A DNA stretch of 64,000 nt from the NCBI GenBank assembly GCA_030427705.1, contig JAUIBR010000021.1:1-64000 (forward strand). Direction: 5' to 3'. The notes under the pieces are model-generated. The model had not been told where the DNA came from and ran no database searches. It saw nothing but the letters and a program-made list of their open reading frames with translations. The DNA comes from a bacterium. Its GTDB lineage: Bacteria > Myxococcota_A > Bradymonadia > Bradymonadales > Bradymonadaceae. The translations under genes were made by a program, and so were the position numbers. This document shows positions 54,740 to 62,857 of the stretch, piece by piece (position 1 is the stretch's first letter; the number at the start of each line of letters is the position of its first letter).

Positions 54740-55246
54740 ATGAAGACCCCCCTCACCCGCAGCGAGCAACTGAGCGGGCACATGAAAGCAGGTCGTTGGA
54801 ATGAAGCTGTCGCCGTTCTGGACGAACTTGCCGAAAATGAATCCGACCCTGCGAAGCGTTTCAAGTACCGCTACACAGTAGGTGTCATTGAACGCGACAA
54901 AATCGGCGACCATCAAGCTGCAGTCCGTGCGTTCGACGCGGCTTTGGATGCCAACGTTCTGGAGATGAAAGCTTTCGAGGCAATCGAACAGATTCTCACC
55001 GAACAACAAGATTGGAACGAACTTGAGCGCGCCTACCGGCGGATGTTGCGACGAGTCCTCGAGAACGATGACCTCGTTTCGGATGACATCAAGGCTTTAC
55101 TCTGGCAGAACCTTGGCGATGTCTATCGCAGGCGTCTGGACCACGTGCAGAGCGCGATTCAGGCGTATGAAGCGGCCCTTCAATATAAGCCCGATGACCC
55201 AGTCTTGCTTGCTATCCTATCGGAACTAGAAAAAATGAAGCGTTAG
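54740..55246 (+). CDS. TPR-repeat protein
   Basis: 168 aa from ATG 54740; the longer frame upstream overlaps the lipoprotein gene and is not credible. Helical pairs typical of TPR run throughout (AGRWNEAVAVLDELAE, HQAAVRAFDAALDANV, DWNELERAYRRML, VQSAIQAYEAALQYKPDDP). Cytoplasmic scaffold; partner unknown. 17 bp after the lipoprotein gene. Confidence 0.85.
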   Translation: MKTPLTRSEQLSGHMKAGRWNEAVAVLDELAENESDPAKRFKYRYTVGVIERDKIGDHQAAVRAFDAALDANVLEMKAFEAIEQILTEQQDWNELERAYRRMLRRVLENDDLVSDDIKALLWQNLGDVYRRRLDHVQSAIQAYEAALQYKPDDPVLLAILSELEKMKR

Positions 55247-55288
55247 CAGCACGTCGATAGATGTTGGGTTCAGCTGACTGGGTTTGCG

Positions 55289-55400
55289 TTACAACTCACT
55301 GCGTTCGCGTTACAGCTTCGCGTTTCAGCTCACTACGTTCGCGTTCCAACTCGCCCTTCGGGCTTCGCGTTGCAGCTCACTTCGTTCGCGTTCTTCACCG
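55289..55400. repeat. GTTNCAGCTCACTNCGTTCGC repeat block
   Basis: Three copies of a 21-bp unit GTTNCARCTCACTNCGTTCGC (about 55289, 55322, 55369), with shorter partial units between and a strong CCCTTCGGG hairpin (about 55355). Not coding. Confidence 0.82.
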
Positions 55401-55406
55401 TACAAA

Positions 55407-55493
55407 ACTTGGCCAAAGGCCAAAGCTAACTTGGCCGAAGGCCGAAAGAAAACTGGCGAAGCCAAAGATAACTGGCGAAGCCAAAGAAAACTC
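55407..55493. repeat. Array of four mini-hairpins
   Basis: Consecutive units of about 21 bp, each a small stem-loop: TTGGCC-AAA-GGCCAA, TTGGCC-GAA-GGCC, TGGC-GAA-GCCA, TGGC-GAA-GCCA, separated by AAAG/AAC. Together with the block before it, it fills most of 55247-55536, upstream of the hydrolase gene. Confidence 0.85.
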
Positions 55494-55536
55494 AATAACA
55501 CTTAAGTCCTTCAAAACCTTAGGTCCTTAGGAATCC

Positions 55537-56394
55537 ATGGAGATCAAAGACTGGAAATCAGGCGGGCGTGACGTGACGGTCGGCTCACACCGAGTGTTCG
55601 TCCATGATACCGGGCCAAGCGACAAACCAGCACTGGTCATGCTGCACGGCTACCCAACGTCATCGCATGACTTCCACCTGGTCCTCCCCGCACTGGCGGA
55701 ACACTACCGGGTGGTTGTGCATGACCACATTGGCTTTGGGTTGTCGTCCAAGCCCAAGGACTACTCGTACAGCATCATGGAACAGGCGGATGTCGCGCTG
55801 ATGGTTTGGCGCGAGCTCGGCATCGAATCGGCCAGCATCGTGGCACATGACTACGGGACCAGCGTGGGTACCGAAATTCTGGCGCGCTGGACACTTGGCT
55901 TCCGACCGATTGAGCTGAAGACCATCGTGTTCTGCAACGGCAGCATGCATATCGAGCTCGCCAACCTGCGCATCATCCAACGCCTGTTGTTGAGCCGCTT
56001 TGGCGATATCACCGCCAAGTTCACAAACCGTCGCATCTTTGACCGAAACATGCGCAAGCTCTGGCATGATGACTCGAACCTGTCCGACAACGAACTCGCC
56101 ATCATGTGGGAGCTTCTAAACCACGACGATGGCTTGGCGGTTTTCCCGCAAATCACCCACTACTTGAGTGACCGCCGAAAATTCTGGAATCGTTGGATTG
56201 GCGCGCTGAAAGCCGGCGAGCTACCCACGGCGTTTGTGTGGGGAACGGAAGACCCTGTTGTTGGGGGAGATGTCGCGCAACTGCACCACGACGAGACGCC
56301 AAACAGTCAGCTGCGGCTGCTGGAGAACGTTGGGCACTACCCGATGATTGAAGCACCTGACCGTTGGGTCGAGGCTGTGCTGGACGTACTTTAA
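55537..56394 (+). CDS. Alpha/beta hydrolase with Asp nucleophile
   Basis: 285 aa. HGYPTSSHDF (oxyanion region), DHIGFGLSSKP and the nucleophile elbow AHDYGTSVG (Asp105) place it with haloalkane dehalogenases and epoxide hydrolases rather than esterases. NVGHYPMIEAPDRW at the end supplies the catalytic His. VWGTEDPVVGG is the acid-bearing loop. Cytoplasmic. Substrate unknown. Confidence 0.9.
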   Translation: MEIKDWKSGGRDVTVGSHRVFVHDTGPSDKPALVMLHGYPTSSHDFHLVLPALAEHYRVVVHDHIGFGLSSKPKDYSYSIMEQADVALMVWRELGIESASIVAHDYGTSVGTEILARWTLGFRPIELKTIVFCNGSMHIELANLRIIQRLLLSRFGDITAKFTNRRIFDRNMRKLWHDDSNLSDNELAIMWELLNHDDGLAVFPQITHYLSDRRKFWNRWIGALKAGELPTAFVWGTEDPVVGGDVAQLHHDETPNSQLRLLENVGHYPMIEAPDRWVEAVLDVL

Positions 56395-56485
56395 ATTCTG
56401 CCAATATCGGGCGGGGTTGCGTTGCAAACCCAGTAACGATAGGGTTTAAGCAATCTAATTGGGCACATTTTTGGAGCGAAAATAT

Positions 56486-58291
56486 ATGAATCGCTGGATC
56501 GGTTTTACAATCTCAGCACTCTTGATCGGCCTTCCCGCTTGTGGCGGCAGCAGTGGCGACGACGCCAACAGCCTGACCAACAACGGGAACAACGCCAACA
56601 ACACACCTATCGAAGTCACCGAACGTGATGGCATTCCATCCGACGACTTCGCCGACCTCTTGCACTACTACTTCAGCACGCAGGAAGACGGACCTGGTTT
56701 GTACGCATACCGTCCAGCCAATCCGGACGACGCGCCGGTGTTGGTTGATGGAAATGTCCCGATGACCGGGCCGTTTTCCATCACGATGCCCATCGCCGAA
56801 AACGAAGGCGGAAGCTCATTCCATCTTCGCCCAAAGGGAATCTTCTACCAGTCGGCTGATGCCTTCCCACCTGTGCAAGGCGAACTTCCGGCGGTCAAAG
56901 GCTACTTGCTGACGACTGACCCGTCGCAGCTCGATGGTGAGCCGCAACAAATCTCCAACTTCGACTACCCGGGCACGTTCCAGGGCACGGGCGCATACGT
57001 GGCGCACGGCGCGGACCTGTTCACGAGTTCGCTCTGGATTTCCGTGCTGAACACCCGCTTTGACATGGACATGACTGCAGACGAAGCACCTCTGGAGCTG
57101 CCCGAAGACGGGGCATTGATTGGAACCATGCTGGGTGACGGGACCAACTCGCACGACCACTGGCTCTATATCGATGAAGATGGCTCGCTCAAGTTCTACG
57201 ATACGGAGTTCATGACCAGCTCACCGGTCAACGACGAAGACAGCGGCATGCCCATCGTGAACCTCCAAAAGGCGAGCATTTCTGCTGGTGCGTTCGTCAG
57301 CCACTTGGACACGCAAACCGCACTGGTCGTTCTGGTGGATGCAGACACTGAAGGCGGTCTGGGTAAACTCTATCGCGTCAATCGCCCAACCGCGGCGGGT
57401 GACGGTGTCGCAAAACTGCTCACCAACGCTGAAGGCGAGCCCATTGAGTTCTCGCTGGCAACCGGCGGAATCCTTGGCGGAGGCCCTCCTGGCGAAGCCA
57501 ACCGATGGAACGATTCGGAAGCGTTCTACTTTGTGGAAGGCGCGTCTATTCTGGATTCCGAACGACCAGCGCGACTTGTCCGCGTGACGCATGACGGTTG
57601 GTCGGCCTTGGAAATCGGCAGCGATATCCTCACCGCCTTTTTGCCGTCGGTTTTCGTGCGCGTGGATGGCGGGTTCTACTGGGCACCTGGGCTCAAGGGC
57701 GAGCTCATCTACCCCAACAACGACGACCCATCGAGCTGGGAGCGTCGTCCACTTGAGGACATGCCACAGTCGAACGAAACTCGAATCTACAGCAGCGCTG
57801 GCGACTGGATTTACTACCAAGACCCAGACGATGCAGCGATTGCTTACAATGTGACGTCCGGCGACGTGGTCTCGTTCCCTGAATCCACCTGGGTTGGCGC
57901 GTCGTTCATCAGCAATATCGGCGACGAAGTCACCGCAGAGCTCATCTCTCGGATGGAATTGGCGACCGTGCTTGTACACCTGAGCGGAAATCGCCTGGGC
58001 GCCGTTGAAGCGGCGAATCCACAGGACGGTGTTGTCATCCTTGGCGACCTACCAGCCACCACTGAAGAGGTCGCCGTCAACGGCCCAGCTATCGGCCCCG
58101 CTCGCCTGCTTCGTGTGGAGCACGAGGACGGCGGCATGGAGGTCATCGCCATCGATACGCGCGAAGCTGGCAGCCTGCGACGCATCATGGAAGCTCCTGC
58201 GGTTGAGTGGAGTTACGACAACTTCATCGGCGAGACGCCAATTCCAATCGACGTCAGCCCCGGATGGACTGCGCCGCTGAAGATGTTCTGA
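56486..58291 (+). CDS. Large lipoprotein of unknown function
   Basis: 601 aa from ATG 56486, after TTGGAGCG. MNRWIGFTISALLIGLPAC is a lipoprotein signal; a short Asn-rich linker (NNGNNANNT) follows. The rest has propeller-like alternation of short strands (LYAYRPANPDDAPVLVDGNV, HWLYIDEDGSLKFYDTEF, GKLYRVNRPTAAGDGVAKLL, DWIYYQDPDDAAIAYNV), each describing a value readout as in beta-propellers. No catalytic motif. Probably surface-exposed. Confidence 0.85.
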   Translation: MNRWIGFTISALLIGLPACGGSSGDDANSLTNNGNNANNTPIEVTERDGIPSDDFADLLHYYFSTQEDGPGLYAYRPANPDDAPVLVDGNVPMTGPFSITMPIAENEGGSSFHLRPKGIFYQSADAFPPVQGELPAVKGYLLTTDPSQLDGEPQQISNFDYPGTFQGTGAYVAHGADLFTSSLWISVLNTRFDMDMTADEAPLELPEDGALIGTMLGDGTNSHDHWLYIDEDGSLKFYDTEFMTSSPVNDEDSGMPIVNLQKASISAGAFVSHLDTQTALVVLVDADTEGGLGKLYRVNRPTAAGDGVAKLLTNAEGEPIEFSLATGGILGGGPPGEANRWNDSEAFYFVEGASILDSERPARLVRVTHDGWSALEIGSDILTAFLPSVFVRVDGGFYWAPGLKGELIYPNNDDPSSWERRPLEDMPQSNETRIYSSAGDWIYYQDPDDAAIAYNVTSGDVVSFPESTWVGASFISNIGDEVTAELISRMELATVLVHLSGNRLGAVEAANPQDGVVILGDLPATTEEVAVNGPAIGPARLLRVEHEDGGMEVIAIDTREAGSLRRIMEAPAVEWSYDNFIGETPIPIDVSPGWTAPLKMF

Positions 58292-58294
58292 GTC

Positions 58295-59170
58295 CTAGTT
58301 GAAGAACTGACCCAGGCGTCCCATCAAAGGCACCAACCGTTGTTCGTCGAACGGCGGCATATGCGCGCAACCATCCATCATCACCGTGTCCTCGATGTTC
58401 GAGAGTTCTGACTCCGCTCTTGCGAGAACTCGCTCGGCGGGGAAAACACGGTCATGTTCGTTCACGATTAACAGTTTCGGGGCGTCCCAGTTTTGTAGCG
58501 CTCCCTTTGGAAGCACTGCGGGAAAGCCACGGTCGGGATGCACGTGTTCCAAACTGTCGGCGAAGAACGATACGTAGTCTTCGTCCAAATCGGTGAATGT
58601 GCGTTCCAGAACCTTCTCTAGACGTGAGCGCGTTGGGCGAAGGTTGTACGCTAGACCATCCCAAATCAGGCCAAACATATCGGTCCAAGGCGGGGTGGTA
58701 AGACCTCCGGGCGCCCAAAGAGCAGCCCGAGAAACGCGTTCGGGAGCCACCTGCGCTAGCCTCAACACGACGTATCCACCAAGCGAGACTCCCAAGGCGT
58801 TGATGGTTTCCATCTCTAGTCCATCCAACACGTCAACGGCCCACCAACCATGCTCTTCTCCGCGCCAGTTCAACCGCCGATGGTCACTACGTCCGGGCTG
58901 GCCGACGGTGTCTGGGAAGTAGATGCGAAACTGCTCACAGAGCGCAGGAATCTGAGCAAGCGCCGCAGGGGCAGTGGACATCACACCATGAAAGCAGACG
59001 AGTTTGGTTGCGTTGGACGGTCCTGCGGTCATGACGTTGGTTTCGCCAAATCGAGTGGAGACCATCTGATGGCCGACCTCGACGCCCTGCTCTGTCAGGC
59101 GTTCAAGGAAGTGTTCGTACCAAGCCGCCATCGCCCGCTCGCCGGCTTCGGATTTGTAGATGCTTTTCAT
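58295..59170 (-). CDS. Alpha/beta hydrolase (Ser nucleophile)
   Basis: 291 aa. VCFHGVMSTAPAAL (oxyanion), PDTVGQPGRSD, nucleophile elbow GVSLGG (Ser129), NEHDRVFPAE (acid loop) and DGCAHMPPF (catalytic His near 269). Probably an esterase or C-C hydrolase. Its start overlaps the stop of the TetR gene by 4 bp; the regulator and hydrolase form one autoregulated unit. Confidence 0.92.
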   Translation of the reverse strand: MKSIYKSEAGERAMAAWYEHFLERLTEQGVEVGHQMVSTRFGETNVMTAGPSNATKLVCFHGVMSTAPAALAQIPALCEQFRIYFPDTVGQPGRSDHRRLNWRGEEHGWWAVDVLDGLEMETINALGVSLGGYVVLRLAQVAPERVSRAALWAPGGLTTPPWTDMFGLIWDGLAYNLRPTRSRLEKVLERTFTDLDEDYVSFFADSLEHVHPDRGFPAVLPKGALQNWDAPKLLIVNEHDRVFPAERVLARAESELSNIEDTVMMDGCAHMPPFDEQRLVPLMGRLGQFFN

Positions 59171-59769
59171 TTCGGACCTACCCCTTGTTGTAATTGGTTT
59201 GCAAGCAGGCTCATCTGCCTCAGCAGCACGTATTCATCTGTTGCGCCCAATTGCGTCATCAAAACAAAGTAATAATGGGAGAAGAAAGCCAGGGTGATGG
59301 CCTCGGGGTTTGATTCGGGATGCAGACCTCCACGTGCCTTCAGCTCACTGAGTCGTCGCACCATCGCATCCCCCACGAGTTTCGCCTGGTTGGTGTAATC
59401 CTGAGCGCGAGGACCTTCTGCAAACAACGACTCGCGAAGCAAGACCTTCGATAGCGCTGGCCGAGCGCAGAAGTGGGCAAAGCTTGGTCGCGCAAAGTCC
59501 ATGAAGAGACTCACAAGGTCCTGCGCATCTTTTCCAGCTTCCGAGATGAGTCGTTGAGTCAGCCCCTCCATATCGTCATGAAGGGTCTCCCGTAGCAGGG
59601 TCAACTTGTCCGGAAAGTAGTTAAACAACGTGCCGACAGCCACGCCTGCCTCGGATGCAATGTCGCGCAGCTTGGCGCCTTCGAAGCCCTCATTCTCAAA
59701 GGCGTTTCGGGCTGCATCCAGTATCTCGACGCGTGCCTTCTGCTGCTTCTCTTCGCTCCATCTAGCCAT
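59167..59769 (-). CDS. TetR-family regulator of the hydrolase operon
   Basis: 200 aa. HTH at residues about 10-55 (ILDAARNAFENEGFEGAKLR, then EAGVAVGTLFNYFPDKLTLL). The C-terminal helices form the ligand pocket. It is encoded with the alpha/beta hydrolase (4-bp overlap), so the ligand may be that enzyme's substrate. A 9+2+9 palindrome 12 bp before its start is the likely operator. Confidence 0.93.
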   Translation of the reverse strand: MARWSEEKQQKARVEILDAARNAFENEGFEGAKLRDIASEAGVAVGTLFNYFPDKLTLLRETLHDDMEGLTQRLISEAGKDAQDLVSLFMDFARPSFAHFCARPALSKVLLRESLFAEGPRAQDYTNQAKLVGDAMVRRLSELKARGGLHPESNPEAITLAFFSHYYFVLMTQLGATDEYVLLRQMSLLANQLQQGVGPK

Positions 59770-59780
59770 TCGAAACCCTA

Positions 59781-59800
59781 AATATGAACACGTTCATATT
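59781..59800. promoter_or_regulatory. TetR operator palindrome
   Basis: AATATGAACACGTTCATATT: perfect 9-bp arms around a 2-bp centre, 12 bp before the TetR start. Typical size for TetR dimer binding, implying autorepression. Confidence 0.75.
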
Positions 59801-59859
59801 CTTTTCGCAGTGTTTGAAAGTCAAGCACTCCCAATGGTTCTTCTTGCGCGATCTGGGGT

Positions 59860-60318
59860 CTAAGTCACAGGAAGGTAGATTTCGGTCTTGAGTTCTTCCG
59901 TCGGCACAGTGGTTGGGTCATCTACGTAGACTTCCCAACCCGCGCCCGGCGCCCTGCCCGCCTCGCCTGCGTGTTTGTACACGCGCATCCACGACTGCCC
60001 CATCTTGTCGTATCCGCCAACGTGGACCAGCTTGAAGGCCTCACCTGCTGGGGTCGTTCCCATGGTAATCTCGCCGTCCACGTCGACCTCTCCGTCCACA
60101 AAGACGCCGGCGTGCGTGTCGGCGATGCCGGACTCCATGTCCATATGGCACCAAACAGCCATCGGCATCGACGCGGGCGTGATGCCCATCTGCGCAACCC
60201 ACTGCATGACAGCAGGAAACACTTCAGCGAAAAATTCTGGGAGGTTTTGCACGTTCACTTCGCGGCGGATTCCCACGTAATGACGGGCTGGTAGCTCAAT
60301 CAGTTCGATATCAGACAT
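59860..60318 (-). CDS. GyrI-like small-molecule-binding protein
   Basis: 152 aa. Matches the GyrI/AraC effector-binding fold: IELIELPARHYVGIRREVNV at the start, FVDGEVDVDGEITMGTTPAG in the middle, and the closing WEVYVDDPTTVPTEELKTEI before YLPV. Such stand-alone domains bind hydrophobic or cationic small molecules. It lies 18 bp after a TetR gene on the same strand, so the two are probably co-transcribed. Confidence 0.88.
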   Translation of the reverse strand: MSDIELIELPARHYVGIRREVNVQNLPEFFAEVFPAVMQWVAQMGITPASMPMAVWCHMDMESGIADTHAGVFVDGEVDVDGEITMGTTPAGEAFKLVHVGGYDKMGQSWMRVYKHAGEAGRAPGAGWEVYVDDPTTVPTEELKTEIYLPVT

Positions 60319-60336
60319 GGCGGCCTCGTGTTGGAG

Positions 60337-60891
60337 TTATCCCACTGCAGATTCGATGATTGGTTCTACCAGCTGATCTACCAAACGCCACAGTGCTTTA
60401 TCGGTTGTTTTGTCCCAACGGCCCGACCAAATCTCGATGCAGATTCCGTGGGTTACCACGCTGGCTCGCCAGGCGAGCGCGTCACATTCTTTCGTGGTCA
60501 GCTCGTGGTATCGCTCCATGAATTCAAGTCCGTCAGAGAAGCTGGTTCGAAGGGAAGCCCAATCCGGCGGCTGTGCGTGAGGGTGAAGGAACAGCGCCTC
60601 GTAGAAGCGTGGGTGGTCGGCCGTAAATCGCGCGATTGCAAACGCCCCTTCTCGTATTGGGTCCTCGTCAACCACGTCGTTTATCGCGTTGAGCAATTGG
60701 TCGATGATCGCTCCAAGGATTGCATCGTTCAGCGCCTGCATGTTCTCAAATGCGCCCGAAACTGGTGCGGTCGAGGCACCAAGTTCTTTGGCAACGGTTC
60801 GGGCGCTCACCCCCGCCAGACCTTCATTTCGCACGACCTGAAGGGCGGCATCGAGCACGACTTCGACTGTGTATTTTGTCTTTGGTGGCAT
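60337..60891 (-). CDS. TetR-family regulator
   Basis: 184 aa. HTH at residues about 10-55 (VVLDAALQVVRNEGLAGVSA, then KELGASTAPVSGAFENMQAL). It is divergent from the gene at 61043, with two matching palindromes in the gap, and is followed by the GyrI-like gene. Likely represses itself and the divergent gene. Ligand unknown. Confidence 0.92.
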   Translation of the reverse strand: MPPKTKYTVEVVLDAALQVVRNEGLAGVSARTVAKELGASTAPVSGAFENMQALNDAILGAIIDQLLNAINDVVDEDPIREGAFAIARFTADHPRFYEALFLHPHAQPPDWASLRTSFSDGLEFMERYHELTTKECDALAWRASVVTHGICIEIWSGRWDKTTDKALWRLVDQLVEPIIESAVG

Positions 60892-60933
60892 GGTTGAAAC
60901 CTAACACGAGAGATCATGAATATCACGCGTTAT

Positions 60934-60947
60934 ATGACATGTGTCAT
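60934..60947. promoter_or_regulatory. TetR operator, site 1
   Basis: ATGACATGTGTCAT, a perfect inverted repeat 42 bp from the TetR start, in the divergent gap. Confidence 0.7.
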
Positions 60948-60975
60948 TTAATTCTTGAAAACTGACAGCCGTTAC

Positions 60976-60989
60976 ATTACACCTGTCAT
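60976..60989. promoter_or_regulatory. TetR operator, site 2
   Basis: ATTACACCTGTCAT matches site 1 with one changed arm base and the same spacing. Centres of the two sites are 42 bp apart, four helical turns, so dimers would bind on one face. Confidence 0.65.
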
Positions 60990-60994
60990 GTATT

Positions 60995-61028
60995 CGGTTC
61001 TTGGTTCTTGGTTTTTGGTTCTTGGTTT
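60995..61028. repeat. TTGGNNN heptamer tract before the gene at 61043
   Basis: TTGGTTC, TTGGTTC, TTGGTTT, TTGGTTC in register, lying between the operators and the ribosome site. About 31 bp are identical to 6391-6425. Confidence 0.9.
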
Positions 61029-61042
61029 GATTAGGAGATGGG

Positions 61043-62056
61043 ATGAGCGCAGCATTTATTGAAGAGACACCAGTGGCACCGCAGCTTGATGCGGCTTTGA
61101 ATACGCAACGTAAGGCGGCGATTGTTGGTGGTGGGGCGTTTGACCACGCCGGAAGAGTTCGCGTGGTGCAGATGGAAGACTTCGATATGCAGAAGACCAT
61201 CTTTGGAGGTCTTGAAGGCTTCATTCCGCGCACTGTCATGCAGGACAAGCTGGCCAAGGAGCCGATTTGGTTCGACTCCGAAGCACAACGCATTGAGTCA
61301 GCCTATACGGATGCCACGGCACAAAGCCCCGCTCCGGAGGTTAATCCGGACCTTATCGATTTCATGAATGAAGAGTGCGATTTCTCGATGGAGCATGCTG
61401 ACGGCACGTTCCTTGAGCACCTGTTGTTCTGCCACGATTACGCCGCAGCACACTACGCGGACTACTCACCAAACGTCGCCCTGCTGCATTCGATTCTGGG
61501 AACGGCAACAAACACGTTTGCGATGCCCGTCAACAAGTTCGATGCACTCAGCGAGCGGCTCACGGAGTTCGAAGCGCTGCAGATTGAGGCGTTCCCGTCG
61601 GTCTTGCGCTTGTTCTACGACCAGGGACTGCTGACCGAGCTCACACAGAACCTGCACCGGTTGGACGAGCTCCAAGAGCTTCACTGCTACCGCGTCTTGG
61701 ACAACAAGCTCATCGTGTTGGACGCCGAGAACGTCTGGCACCAATTGAACTACCACCTGATGCACTTCGTCGATTTCATGCCGTCGGCCAACTGGTGGCT
61801 TCGCCGCAACGACCCACTGTTGTTGATGTTCCAAGAGCTGTCGACGTTCCTGGACCAAGCTGGTCAGCGTCGTGCTCACGTCGACGTTGCCTTCCCGACC
61901 ACACCCAAGCCGGTCATCGGCGAAGACCCAACGTTGGTTGGCCGACTCTCCGGCCTGTTGCCACGCTCGGTGACGATGAAGCTGGCCCGCAAGACAATCC
62001 GTGGTTACTCGGACCAGATCGGGCACAACCTCGATTACCGATTGGTTTGGCGCTAA
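61043..62056 (+). CDS. Protein of unknown function under TetR control
   Basis: 337 aa; TAGGAGATGGG precedes the ATG. No signal peptide. The middle is helical with many His/Asp/Glu (EECDFSMEHADGTFLEHLLF, HDYAAAHYADYSPNVALLHS, HQLNYHLMHFVDFMPSANWW), which could bind metal or a cofactor. I do not recognise the family. The divergent TetR gene and two operators point to inducible expression, perhaps in lipid or xenobiotic metabolism, but nothing in the sequence proves it. Confidence 0.85.
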   Translation: MSAAFIEETPVAPQLDAALNTQRKAAIVGGGAFDHAGRVRVVQMEDFDMQKTIFGGLEGFIPRTVMQDKLAKEPIWFDSEAQRIESAYTDATAQSPAPEVNPDLIDFMNEECDFSMEHADGTFLEHLLFCHDYAAAHYADYSPNVALLHSILGTATNTFAMPVNKFDALSERLTEFEALQIEAFPSVLRLFYDQGLLTELTQNLHRLDELQELHCYRVLDNKLIVLDAENVWHQLNYHLMHFVDFMPSANWWLRRNDPLLLMFQELSTFLDQAGQRRAHVDVAFPTTPKPVIGEDPTLVGRLSGLLPRSVTMKLARKTIRGYSDQIGHNLDYRLVWR

Positions 62057-62125
62057 GGGTTTGTTTCGGGAGAGCGGGAGAGGTTGGGAGCGCGAGAGTT
62101 TTTCTCCAGATCTTGGACCACTTGG

Positions 62126-62677
62126 CTACGCTGGCTCTCGCCCTGACGCATCTCGCGCTGCGTTCATTCGCCTTTCGACTTCCGCGCTGCGGTCTGTTTC
62201 TTCAGCTCTTTGGGCAGCTCCATCGGATTTTTCTCGCTCCTCCCAAGCGGCTAGAGTTGGCTGATATGTGGACTTGTTGGTTTCAAAGTGAGGTTGAATT
62301 TCAGAGTCGGCAGCGCCTTCCCCAACTGCAACTCGTAGCTGGTCAAGGAGCACTTGGGCATCTTCAGCAATTTTGGATTCCACGGTCTCGTTGCGCTCCA
62401 GATACGCTTGCCAGGTGTCTGCATCGATCGATTGCTGGGACAGCCACCATTCTTGTGTGGCGACATTAGCCGCCCATCGGCAATCCGAGGCAATCATCTT
62501 GTGGTACTTTGCAAAAACATCTGGCGTCGCGTCGTCCCTAGTGAAGGCGTCATTGGGTAACTCCACGATCGTCTTGGCACCGAACAACTCCAGTTCGATC
62601 TTCGATTTCTCGGGGCCCTCTTCGAGCAGTGTACCTTTGCCACCTGCAAATCCCGACGTGTGTATCGTCACTTTCAT
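62126..62677 (-). CDS. Hypothetical protein
   Basis: 183 aa; GAGG 5 bp before the ATG. The first ~50 residues are beta-rich (MKVTIHTSGFAGGKGTLLEE, IELELFGAKTIVELPND); the rest is charged and helical (WQAYLERNETVESKIAEDAQ; AAQRAEETDRSAEVERRMNA). Cytoplasmic; no family recognised. It converges with the gene at 61043. The gap 62057-62125 carries 8-bp CGGGAGAG-like repeats. Confidence 0.75.
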   Translation of the reverse strand: MKVTIHTSGFAGGKGTLLEEGPEKSKIELELFGAKTIVELPNDAFTRDDATPDVFAKYHKMIASDCRWAANVATQEWWLSQQSIDADTWQAYLERNETVESKIAEDAQVLLDQLRVAVGEGAADSEIQPHFETNKSTYQPTLAAWEEREKSDGAAQRAEETDRSAEVERRMNAARDASGREPA

Positions 62678-62857
62678 TCGAACCTCGTGATCGTCGGGAC
62701 AAAAGTATCACAAATTCGAGGTTATCGCGGATCAGAGTTCTTTTCGGGGGAGCGGGAGAGCCTGTTGCGCCACTCAGCAGATTCCGTGCATTTCTTTTGA
62801 GACCGTTGAAATCATTGGGGACTCCTATCAAGGTACTCGGCCGTATTGGAGTCGTCT

